The position numbers and the translations under genes are program-made. Of a DNA stretch of 7,695 nucleotides, positions 1 to 6,057 are shown piece after piece. Below the pieces are notes generated by a model, which worked only from the letters and a program-made list of their open reading frames with translations, had not been told where the DNA came from and made no database searches. Source of the stretch: Candidatus Omnitrophota bacterium (GTDB taxonomy: Bacteria > Omnitrophota > Gorgyraeia > 2-02-FULL-51-18 > JAGOUK01); NCBI GenBank assembly GCA_020058965.1, contig JAGVCY010000199.1, positions 1 to 7,695 of the forward strand. Direction: 5' to 3'. The first letter of the stretch is position 1. Each line of letters opens with the position of its first letter.

Positions 1-803
1 TCATATTCCTTGTTGTGACAGCTTTTTGCATCTCGTTGTCGGGTTGTGCTGAGGAGCAAGTTTCGGATCCGGTTCAGAAAGTGGGAATGCGAAATGTTTT
101 GCAGTCCAAAGCTGATCGGTTGGCGAAATTAGGCAAGTATGATGAGGCCATTGCAGTGTATCGAGAGGCGATACAGCCCCAGTACATTTCGGAAGAGTAC
201 CAGAAGGGAATGGCTATCGGTGCGATCGTTGAAATTCTGAAGATTCAAGGAAAATATCAAGAATCTTTGAAGGAATTCGAGTGGTTTCTTCGAGATCGGG
301 CTGTTCCGAGTGCTGTTGAGAAAAAGAAGATGCTGAAATCTTTGGCGGTATATGCGCAACATCCATTGGATTCGAATCCGATACGAGAGCACATTCAACA
401 CATTAGGCAAACGCATCGCGCCAATTTGCCACCGATCACTTACAATCGGGATGCGCTGATTCCAAGTTCCGACCTCATTTTCCTCTACGACACCATTGGC
501 GATTATGATGCCGGAATCACTTTTATTGATGAGATCCTCAAATGGGATTCCGAAAATAACCCAGAGCACAAAGGCATCCAGGTTTCATCGACCGAAGAGA
601 TCGGCGAACAATACATTTTCCGCCTGCGCGACGGCGTTCAGCATCACCCTCGTTGGCGCGCCTACAAATGGATCCGCGAATTCCTCCTCATCCGCGAAGC
701 CTTCGAACAAGACAAAGCCGAAGGCAAACAAGGCTCCTACAAAGAAGGCAAACCCGGCCGAGCCACCCTGGCTCTTATCCGATCTGAATACTTTCCCTGG
801 TAA
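1..803 (+). CDS. Putative TPR-like lipoprotein, 5' end outside the window
   Basis: The frame is open from the window edge to TAA at 801-803. A GTG at 15 could start it, but that would leave only ten residues before the lipobox and no positive N-terminus, so the true start almost certainly lies upstream. The visible beginning is hydrophobic and ends in LSGC (positions 39-50), a lipoprotein signal-peptidase box, so the mature protein should be lipidated and anchored in a membrane. Counting from the GTG, residues 31-95 and about 154-175 form helix pairs of TPR type (for example LGKYDEAIAVYREAI and IGDYDAGITFIDEIL), which suggests a protein-binding scaffold. The last quarter is basic and rich in K, E and G, and ends EYFPW. 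Codon usage changes sharply near position 590, from few to many C-ending codons. I do not recognise the family beyond the TPR-like character, and no partner gene is visible to the left. Confidence 0.72.
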   Translation, partial: IFLVVTAFCISLSGCAEEQVSDPVQKVGMRNVLQSKADRLAKLGKYDEAIAVYREAIQPQYISEEYQKGMAIGAIVEILKIQGKYQESLKEFEWFLRDRAVPSAVEKKKMLKSLAVYAQHPLDSNPIREHIQHIRQTHRANLPPITYNRDALIPSSDLIFLYDTIGDYDAGITFIDEILKWDSENNPEHKGIQVSSTEEIGEQYIFRLRDGVQHHPRWRAYKWIREFLLIREAFEQDKAEGKQGSYKEGKPGRATLALIRSEYFPW

Positions 804-1034
804 AGTTTTTCTGCAGATAAGTCAATTTTCCTCGAAGATTTTCACTTTTTCATCAAAGAGTGCTCCTTAAAACTCTTCGTTCTTCTCGCAAGCAAAGGCA
901 TCAGTGTCCTTGAGTCGGACTTAAGAAAGCACCTCATCCTCACCGACATCTTCCTGGGTAACCTAACCCCGTTCTTAGAAGACGGTCAGGAGATGCTGTT
1001 GTTTGGCGAATGGGGGGTAAAGGCCTAGACCGAG
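804..1034. other. Convergent gap without a recognised gene
   Basis: This stretch separates two converging genes. It holds a weak hairpin at 856-877 (AAGAGT, 10-nt loop, ACTCTT) with no following T-run. The frame of the upstream lipoprotein stays open past its TAA for 74 more codons, to TAG at 1026-1028, but has no convincing start codon or ribosome binding site. It may be a decayed gene end or chance. Nothing else is recognisable. Confidence 0.5.
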
Positions 1035-1040
1035 CTAGGC
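1023..1040 (-). terminator. Weak hairpin over the phosphatase stop codon
   Basis: GCCTAG (1023-1028) and CTAGGC (1035-1040) form a perfect 6-bp stem with a 6-nt loop. Read on the minus strand it includes the phosphatase TAG stop and is followed by CTTTAC, which is a poor T-run. It could weakly terminate the regulator-phosphatase transcript, but a strong intrinsic terminator is not present. Confidence 0.25.
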
Positions 1041-2855
1041 AACAGCTTTGACGACGACCACGGTCATGTCGTCGTGCTGGGGCGCGGCGCCGACAAAGCC
1101 GGCGACATGGGAGCTGATTTGTTCGATCATGGCGGATGCAGATTTGGAGGAATGGTCGCGGATGACTTGTTCGAGCTGCTCAATGCCAAACATTTCATGG
1201 CTCAGGTTCATCGCTTCGATGATCCCATCGGTGTAAAGTACAAGAATATCGCCCGGCAAAAAATCGACAGACTCTTCCTCAAAAGCCGTTCCTCCCATGA
1301 TTCCTATGGGCATCCCGCCTTCGCCGAGCGTCTTGAACTTTTTTTCCTTAGTGTTATAAAGCAGCGGCGGAAAATGTCCCGCATTCGAGTAAGTGAGTTT
1401 GTGCGTCTTGCCGTCATACATTCCAAAAATGTAGGTGATGAACATGCCGTCTTGCGAAGCGTCATCAACCATGCAGTCGTTGGTTTTCTGCAGCATGGCG
1501 CCGGGCGATGTTTCGGTGAGCGAGATCACGCGAAAAATACTGCGTGAGTTTGACATGTAGAGTGAGCCGGGGAACCCTTTTCCCGCCGCATCGGCGACCA
1601 CAAAACCGACCTTGCCATCACCCGGGTAAATAAAATCGTAATAATCTCCTCCCACTGATTTTGCCGGAAAGCTCCGCGCCGCCACTTCCAATCCCGGCAC
1701 ATTGGGCACATGACGGGGAAGGGCTTTTTCCTGAAGCTGGGCGGCAATTTCGAGTTCCTTGGCGATCGCTTCTTTTTCACGAGTGGTGATCTCGAGCGTT
1801 GTCATGAATTGCCGAAGATCCCGAACCATCGTGTTGAAGGCGATGCCGAGTCGGCCAATTTCATCGTCAGGCATTTTGGGAACTTCCGTGTCGAACTTAC
1901 CCGCGGCGACCGCCTGAGCGGCAACGCTCAATCGTTCGATGCGCCGAATGTAGCGGCCAAGGATGAGCCAGGCCACATTTACGATCATCAGAAGGCAGCC
2001 GGCTGTCACGGCGAAGTATGCCGCCGCCTGGATCAGCAGCGGCTGAATTAAGCTTTTCATAGCTATGGGGTAAACCATCAAGCCGTCGACCGCGGTTAGT
2101 TTTTCGGCGATCAAAATATATTGTTCGTTGGTTGTCGAAAAATTTGCAGTAGGCGCCGCGTCGCTATTAGCGGTATATTTGGAGATGATCGCTTGGGCGT
2201 CACGATCCGTCATTCCAACTGCTTGAACCAAAATTCCCATCCGGCCCCCTTGCAGATCAAAGGGAAGCAGGCGTTCGATCGGCATCACAAATATGCTGCC
2301 GATCACCGCACTTAATTCGTTGAAGGGCATATCAAAACCGACAGCCCCCTTCATGACCCAGCGATTGCCGTCGAAGACCGGCGCCGCAAAAGTCATAACC
2401 CTATTGCCCGCGTCTGCATTGAGTGTCGGCGGAACAAAAGTCGCTTGCTTGCCAGACTTGGCGGCGGCATACCATTTTAGCTCCTTGAGCGCTCCCGATG
2501 AATGCGTGGATCCGGAACCGCTATCGAGGATCGTTCCGGAGGCATCATCACCGTAATAAACAGAACTCAATCGATTGTCGGCCGCAAACTCGGATAAATC
2601 TCTTCCGACATCTGAACCGCTTGTGATAGATTTTTCGATGCGGTATGCGGCCACTTGGGCGAGGTTGAGATGGTCGTTGATCCACTTGTCGGAAAGGTCA
2701 ATGGCAACCTTAACTGCGGTTTCGGAGGTCGTTCGGACATATTTTTTAAAATTTAGATAGGAATGGTACTGTTGAGCGCTAACGATCAGGAGGGTGACCG
2801 CAAACACGCTCAAGAAAAGCATGCTGCCGAGCTTGGCGCGGATAGAAATAAACAT
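1035..2855 (-). CDS. Membrane sensor serine phosphatase: periplasmic sensor, HAMP, SpoIIE/RsbU-type PP2C
   Basis: This 606-residue protein has a transmembrane helix at about 9-26, a roughly 250-residue extracytoplasmic region of Cache-like character, a second helix at about 277-298, a HAMP linker at about 298-352, a coiled connector at about 352-380 (EIAAQLQEKALP, typical just before RsbU domains), and a PP2C SpoIIE-type phosphatase at about 385-604. Metal-site motifs are intact: GGDYYDF (D404), ADAAGKG (D422), YTDGIIEA (D543) and QHDD (D595, D596). Family members remove phosphate from serine or threonine of STAS anti-sigma antagonists, so the likely role is turning a periplasmic signal into partner switching. 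No STAS or anti-sigma gene is in the window, so the substrate is unknown. The gene starts 24 bp after the regulator's stop and is probably in its operon. No clear Shine-Dalgarno precedes the ATG. Confidence 0.93.
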   Translation of the reverse strand: MFISIRAKLGSMLFLSVFAVTLLIVSAQQYHSYLNFKKYVRTTSETAVKVAIDLSDKWINDHLNLAQVAAYRIEKSITSGSDVGRDLSEFAADNRLSSVYYGDDASGTILDSGSGSTHSSGALKELKWYAAAKSGKQATFVPPTLNADAGNRVMTFAAPVFDGNRWVMKGAVGFDMPFNELSAVIGSIFVMPIERLLPFDLQGGRMGILVQAVGMTDRDAQAIISKYTANSDAAPTANFSTTNEQYILIAEKLTAVDGLMVYPIAMKSLIQPLLIQAAAYFAVTAGCLLMIVNVAWLILGRYIRRIERLSVAAQAVAAGKFDTEVPKMPDDEIGRLGIAFNTMVRDLRQFMTTLEITTREKEAIAKELEIAAQLQEKALPRHVPNVPGLEVAARSFPAKSVGGDYYDFIYPGDGKVGFVVADAAGKGFPGSLYMSNSRSIFRVISLTETSPGAMLQKTNDCMVDDASQDGMFITYIFGMYDGKTHKLTYSNAGHFPPLLYNTKEKKFKTLGEGGMPIGIMGGTAFEEESVDFLPGDILVLYTDGIIEAMNLSHEMFGIEQLEQVIRDHSSKSASAMIEQISSHVAGFVGAAPQHDDMTVVVVKAVA

Positions 2856-2879
2856 GCGTTATTGCATCAATCCGCGCGA

Positions 2880-3452
2880 TTAACGGATGTCGATTTGTGG
2901 GTAGGTGGTCACAACCAGGCAAGTGCTTTCGCGGCCAGCGCGGTTGACGAAATGGTGCGGGGTTGCGGCGTTGAAGTACAGGCTGTCACCGTCTTTGAGG
3001 GTGCGGGTTGATTCTCTAAAAACCACATCAATTTTTCCTCGGATAACATACAAGAACCGTTCCGCGCCAAGCGGAAATTCTTCGTTCAGAGTCATCGCGC
3101 CCGCCTTGATCGTGAGCCGAATCGGCGCCATCTTGCGTTCGCCGCCAAGACCTGAGAGCATCTCGGAAGTAATGCTGCCCGAAATAGATTGAACGGGATC
3201 CGCGTTTTTCGGTTCCGCATCATCCCCCGTGCTCATTTCGAGAACTTTTTCGTAAAGATCCGGCAGGCGGACGCCCAGCGCCTTTGATAGCGCCAGGTGA
3301 GACTTGAATGTGCCGGTCATTTTGCCGTTTTCCATGCGCGAAAGGGAAGCGATGTCGATGCCGGTGACTTTGGAAACATCGAGAATAGTCATGTTCCGGG
3401 TTCGGCGTAATTCGCGAAGCTTTTTTCCAAGCGCCTTAATTTCTTTTTCCAT
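2880..3452 (-). CDS. XRE-family HTH regulator with C-terminal cupin domain
   Basis: This 190-residue protein has an N-terminal XRE helix-turn-helix at about 10-65 (LRELRRTRNMTILDVSKVTG, then LSRMENGK), an acidic linker, and a small beta-barrel cupin at about 112-182 (FLYVIRGKIDVVF, LKDGDSLYFNAATPHHFVN). The arrangement is that of the PuuR/SutR-like repressor group, in which the cupin binds a small ligand and changes DNA binding. The usual HxH of cupin motif 1 is absent (the region reads GAMTLNEEFPLGAERF), while His166 and His167 of motif 2 remain, so a standard metal centre is doubtful. The gene leads an operon with the sensor phosphatase (24-bp gap) and is read away from a peroxidase gene. 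A near-perfect inverted repeat lies 11 bp upstream of its ATG and is a good candidate for autoregulation. There is no Shine-Dalgarno. The ligand and other targets cannot be told. Confidence 0.92.
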   Translation of the reverse strand: MEKEIKALGKKLRELRRTRNMTILDVSKVTGIDIASLSRMENGKMTGTFKSHLALSKALGVRLPDLYEKVLEMSTGDDAEPKNADPVQSISGSITSEMLSGLGGERKMAPIRLTIKAGAMTLNEEFPLGAERFLYVIRGKIDVVFRESTRTLKDGDSLYFNAATPHHFVNRAGRESTCLVVTTYPQIDIR

Positions 3453-3463
3453 ATCGGCAGTAG

Positions 3464-3482
3464 TTTATCATAATATGAGAAA
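3464..3482. promoter_or_regulatory. Candidate operator: 19-bp inverted repeat upstream of the XRE-cupin gene
   Basis: TTTATCATA (3464-3472), a central A, then TATGAGAAA (3474-3482). The 9-bp arms match at 8 positions. The size and symmetry suit a dimeric XRE repressor. It lies 11 bp upstream of the regulator's start codon and just downstream of the start point predicted from the promoter candidate at 3496-3524, so binding could block transcription of the regulator-phosphatase operon. Confidence 0.45.
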
Positions 3483-3488
3483 CAATCA

Positions 3489-3519
3489 AATTCTTTTTGT
3501 ACTCCGAATTAAAAGAATT
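3489..3519. repeat. 9-bp perfect inverted repeat with 13-nt spacer
   Basis: AATTCTTTT (3489-3497) and AAAAGAATT (3511-3519) are exact reverse complements. They sit between the divergent regulator and peroxidase genes and overlap the promoter candidate there. It may be a second protein-binding site; as an RNA hairpin it would be A-U rich and unstable. Its half-site does not resemble the 19-bp repeat at 3464-3482. Confidence 0.4.
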
Positions 3520-3524
3520 GTGAA
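3496..3524 (-). promoter_or_regulatory. Candidate sigma70-type promoter of the regulator-phosphatase operon
   Basis: On the minus strand TTCACA (3519-3524) is five of six to the -35 consensus, and TACAAA (3496-3501) is four of six to the -10, with exactly 17 bp between. The predicted start is near 3489, which leaves a leader of about 37 nt before the regulator ATG. The AT-rich region makes chance matches likely, so this is moderate to weak. Confidence 0.35.
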
Positions 3525-3561
3525 TAATTTAAGCAAAAGCAAGCCCTGATGATCAAAAGGA

Positions 3562-3573
3562 AGTTTTAAAACT
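3562..3573. promoter_or_regulatory. 12-bp perfect palindrome upstream of the peroxidase gene
   Basis: AGTTTTAAAACT is fully symmetrical and lies 85 bp before the peroxidase ATG, in the region where its promoter should be. It is a possible operator, though AT-rich palindromes of this length can arise by chance. Confidence 0.3.
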
Positions 3574-3585
3574 CAAGACGGACAA

Positions 3586-3611
3586 GATAGATAAGACTGA
3601 TAGATAAAGTT
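3586..3611 (+). repeat. Two 13-bp tandem copies of GATAGATAA-type sequence
   Basis: GATAGATAAGACT (3586-3598) is followed directly by GATAGATAAAGTT (3599-3611). The copies share their first nine bases. They lie 47 bp upstream of the peroxidase ATG, so they may carry the promoter (-10-like TAGATA or GATAAA) or an activator site. I find no good -35 element for either copy. Confidence 0.4.
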
Positions 3612-3646
3612 CGGCGGGCGCGGTAGACTGTCGACTGCTAAAAAAC

Positions 3647-3652
3647 AGGAGG
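3647..3652 (+). promoter_or_regulatory. Strong Shine-Dalgarno of the peroxidase gene
   Basis: AGGAGG with six bases before ATG at 3659. This fixes the start codon, and with it the N-terminal membrane anchor, and stands out because most genes in this window lack such a site. Confidence 0.88.
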
Positions 3653-3658
3653 CCGAAG

Positions 3659-4300
3659 ATGAAAAATAATTTTCCGTTTATATGGGTCCTGATGGGTATT
3701 TCGATATTATTCGCCGCCGCTGCGCTAACCTGGATCGTTCGGTCCATCGCCGCGGAGTCTCGTCCTTCCGCGGCTTCAGGCGCCGGCGCGGGGTCCGCGA
3801 AGACCGGAGTTCCGGCGGTATCCATATATGATTTTAGTGTTCAGACCATCGATGGAAAAACCGTCTCCCTCGAACCCTATCGCGGCAAAACCCTCCTCAT
3901 CGTGAACACCGCGTCACGCTGCGGGTTTACTCCGCAGTATGCCGGCCTCGAAAAACTGTACGCCGCTTACCGAGATCGCGGATTTGAAGTTCTCGCATTT
4001 CCTGCCAACAATTTTATGGGGCAGGAGCCCGGAACCGACGCGGAGATCAAAGAATTCTGCGCGTTAAAATATAAGACGACTTTTCAGATTTTTTCAAAGA
4101 TCAGCGTTAAAGGGGAGGGGATGCACCCCCTCTACAGATATTTAACGACACAGTCGGGCTATAACGGCGATATCGGATGGAACTTCACAAAATTCCTGGT
4201 CGGGCCCGACGGGCGGGTTGTGGCGAGATTTGGATCTAAACAGGATCCGATGGGGGGCGAGGTCGTCAGCGCGATCGAGTCCGCATTAGCCCGAAATTAA
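3659..4300 (+). CDS. Membrane-anchored glutathione/thioredoxin peroxidase family protein
   Basis: This 213-residue protein begins with a hydrophobic helix at about 6-27 and an Ala/Gly/Ser-rich linker to about 52, then a thioredoxin-fold GPx domain at about 54-210. Such enzymes reduce hydrogen or lipid peroxides using glutathione or thioredoxin. The peroxidatic residue is Cys88 in NTASRCGFT, encoded by TGC, so it is not a selenoprotein. The rest of the catalytic tetrad is present: Gln122 in GQEPG, Trp174 and Asn175 in GWNFTKFL. The common FPCNQF box reads FPANNF, so that conserved Cys is replaced by Ala116; Cys134 (EFCALKY) is the only other Cys in the domain. Most bacterial GPx proteins are about 160-180 residues and cytosolic, so the anchor suggests action at the periplasmic face. 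The start is fixed by AGGAGG. The gene diverges from the XRE-cupin regulator and its end overlaps the convergent glycosyltransferase. Confidence 0.93.
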   Translation: MKNNFPFIWVLMGISILFAAAALTWIVRSIAAESRPSAASGAGAGSAKTGVPAVSIYDFSVQTIDGKTVSLEPYRGKTLLIVNTASRCGFTPQYAGLEKLYAAYRDRGFEVLAFPANNFMGQEPGTDAEIKEFCALKYKTTFQIFSKISVKGEGMHPLYRYLTTQSGYNGDIGWNFTKFLVGPDGRVVARFGSKQDPMGGEVVSAIESALARN

Positions 4301-5911
4301 TTGAAACAGATTGTTGGTGTTTTGAATTCCATATTTTTCCCGGTACGCCCTGCTTAGAACCCCGTCCAAATTCTGATAGAGCGCCCGCATCGAGAGGTCG
4401 AACTGCTGAACCACCGCGAGCCCGTAAGAGCGGTATGCGCGGTTGGACATCAGCCGAATCACCGGCGCGTGCGCACGGGCGTCCGATAACGACCAGCTCG
4501 CCAGCAAGGTGACATAGTCCACTTCCCGAATCACATCCTGACTCAATCTCTCAACACCGTCCGAGCCGGTCACCCGATGGTAGCCAAAAGATGGCAGCGG
4601 CCGGATCGCAAAACCGATCAGTCCTGCCAAGACAAGCGCCGCTCCGGCTTTAAGCCATTGCCCACGCGATGCGGATCGTGCAATTTGAGCGGCGCCGTAA
4701 CCGGCTAAAAGCATCAAAAATGGAACCGCGACAAATCGGTAGCGGGACTGAATATGAATAACGGCGGCTCCGGCAAAAAAGACCATCGCGCATCCGGCCG
4801 CCATACGCCATCGGATCGGGCCGCGCAAAGCACCCCACAAGCCAAGGCAGGCCGCCGGAAACATCAGCCCCCATCCGCCCATCAGCCATTTGGGCGGCCG
4901 CGTGAGCATGCGCCAAACATAAAAACTGTAATTGTCCGGAACTTCGTAATCGTTGACGAGCATTCTTAGCTTGCGGCCGTAGAGTTCCAACGCCTCACGC
5001 GGTTTGTTCAAAAATTCTTTCGCGATCACCCGCGCAGCGCCTCCCACCGTATCGCCGCTGCGCTTCAACATGGCCAGCGAATTGACCGTCGGCACGAAGC
5101 TCACGCCCGGACCATCCGGATCGTTTCCCAGAATAAGCGCGTCCGCGCCTTGTGTCGAAACAGGCACCCAATGATGCGCCGCGCGCCAGTTATAAATGGT
5201 TATGGGCGAGATCACCGCGCACGCGACCACAAAAATTCCCACTCCACCCGCCATCCGCCGCCAATCCCGTTTTCCAAAAAATGCCGACGCGCAAAAAAAT
5301 GCGGGCAATAGGATAAAAAATAAATGCGGCCTCAGCGCCGTGCAAAACCCCAATAACCCTCCCGCAATTAGCACACGACTTGCGGACACCCGCTCCCAAC
5401 TGCGCACGGCCGCCCAAAACGCCAAAAAACCAGACGATGCCAACAGCGACTCCCGCATGAGACAAGCGTCGAAGTAAGCTCCCGGAGCGTACAGCGCCCA
5501 CCCGATCGCCGCCGCGATTCCGCCGGCCCGACAACCAAGCTTTTTTCCCAAATCCCACAAAGCCAGCGTCACGAGCGCCGACATCAGCGCTTGAAATAAA
5601 AGTATTCCCAGAAATGGCTGTGCCTGGTTCGCCAGCGAAAGCGATAGAAGGAAGGGGTAGGCGGGTGAAAACTGAAACGCCATTGACGCGGTAGACCCGG
5701 GCAGCTCCCAATGACCCGCCCGCATCCCTTCGGCCCAAAGCAAGAACCGGTTTTGGTCCGGTCCGGCGATGTGCAGGGTGAACTCATGGTAGGGCGTCCG
5801 CAAAAACCGGATCGCCAATTGCAGACGGACGGCGAAAGCGGCTGCCGCCAGTAGGAGTACCCACCATCCGGCGGTCCGACCTCGAATCCAATTTTTTAAA
5901 TAGGCCCACAT
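4286..5911 (-). CDS. GT39/ArnT-like polytopic membrane glycosyltransferase (GT-C fold)
   Basis: This protein of 541 residues has many hydrophobic helices (first at about 15-35, more between 80 and 240 and between 345 and 437) and a soluble C-terminal tail of about 100 residues. GT-C features include an acidic first loop with PDQNRFLLWAEGM (Asp52, the likely catalytic or metal residue), PAYPFLL at 83-89, RESLLA at 153-158, the loop NWRAAHHWVPVSTQGADALI at 241-260, and SRYRFVAVP at 389-397, typical of PMT/ArnT-like proteins. These enzymes move a sugar from a polyprenyl-phosphate donor to lipid or protein at the outer face of the inner membrane. Donor and acceptor are unknown here. The frame is open up to 5971, but that start lies inside a repeat cluster. 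The ATG at 5911 follows a perfect TATAAT and begins right before the first helix, so I prefer it. The 3' end overlaps the peroxidase gene by 15 bp. Confidence 0.87.
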   Translation of the reverse strand: MWAYLKNWIRGRTAGWWVLLLAAAAFAVRLQLAIRFLRTPYHEFTLHIAGPDQNRFLLWAEGMRAGHWELPGSTASMAFQFSPAYPFLLSLSLANQAQPFLGILLFQALMSALVTLALWDLGKKLGCRAGGIAAAIGWALYAPGAYFDACLMRESLLASSGFLAFWAAVRSWERVSASRVLIAGGLLGFCTALRPHLFFILLPAFFCASAFFGKRDWRRMAGGVGIFVVACAVISPITIYNWRAAHHWVPVSTQGADALILGNDPDGPGVSFVPTVNSLAMLKRSGDTVGGAARVIAKEFLNKPREALELYGRKLRMLVNDYEVPDNYSFYVWRMLTRPPKWLMGGWGLMFPAACLGLWGALRGPIRWRMAAGCAMVFFAGAAVIHIQSRYRFVAVPFLMLLAGYGAAQIARSASRGQWLKAGAALVLAGLIGFAIRPLPSFGYHRVTGSDGVERLSQDVIREVDYVTLLASWSLSDARAHAPVIRLMSNRAYRSYGLAVVQQFDLSMRALYQNLDGVLSRAYREKYGIQNTNNLFQLISG

Positions 5912-5917
5912 GGTGGC

Positions 5918-5923
5918 ATTATA
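5918..5923 (-). promoter_or_regulatory. Perfect TATAAT -10 box, probable leaderless start
   Basis: Read on the minus strand the sequence is TATAAT, ending six bases before the ATG at 5911. A start point 6-7 nt downstream would fall at the ATG itself, giving a leaderless mRNA. No good -35 is found 16-18 bp upstream, where GATCGCAC-type repeats lie instead, so activation by a repeat-binding protein is possible. Confidence 0.6.
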
Positions 5924-5941
5924 CACTGCGGTCCTTGCGTC

Positions 5942-6005
5942 GATCGCACTGGATCGCACTGGATCGCGCATGATCGCACACGATCACACCCGTACGATCG
6001 CACCC
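5942..6005. repeat. Cluster of six GATCGCAC-type units, five on a 10-bp period
   Basis: Units start at 5942, 5952, 5962, 5972, 5982 and 5996. The first two are identical (GATCGCACTG), then come GATCGCGCAT, GATCGCACAC, GATCACACCC and GATCGCACCC. Every unit begins with GATC, giving six such sites in under 60 bp. The cluster lies between the divergent glycosyltransferase and the operon that ends in hisS, directly upstream of the TATAAT. The 10-bp spacing puts units on one face of the helix, which suits a cooperative DNA-binding protein, but it could be simple slippage expansion. Confidence 0.8.
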
Positions 6006-6057
6006 GCCCTTTCCGTCTAACTCGTTGTGTGCTAACCTATTGCGCAAAATTCAAACC

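Noticed and set aside
129..569. 146-codon open frame on the minus strand
   Set aside because: Antisense to the TPR-like region of the lipoprotein; no domain or ribosome site.
496..870. 124-codon open frame on the plus strand
   Set aside because: Overlaps the lipoprotein in another frame and reads as low-complexity Ser/Lys/Ala; the C-ending codon bias of the lipoprotein explains its openness.
856..877. Hairpin as terminator of the lipoprotein gene
   Set aside because: Only a 6-bp stem with a 10-nt loop and no T-run after it; not a convincing intrinsic terminator.
1074..1547. 157-codon open frame on the plus strand
   Set aside because: Antisense to the PP2C domain of the phosphatase, whose catalytic motifs are complete.
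3920..3922. Possible selenocysteine at the peroxidase active site
   Set aside because: The codon is TGC (Cys), not TGA.
5190..5738. 182-codon open frame on the minus strand
   Set aside because: Out-of-frame shadow of the glycosyltransferase on the same strand; Gly/Arg-rich with no domain.
5912..5971. Upstream extension of the glycosyltransferase to ATG at 5971
   Set aside because: It would be encoded by the GATC repeat cluster and the promoter box, and adds a polar stretch with no family resemblance.
5942..6005. Repeat cluster as a CRISPR array or origin iterons
   Set aside because: Units are about 10 bp with no unique spacers, and there are no DnaA-box matches or replication gene nearby.
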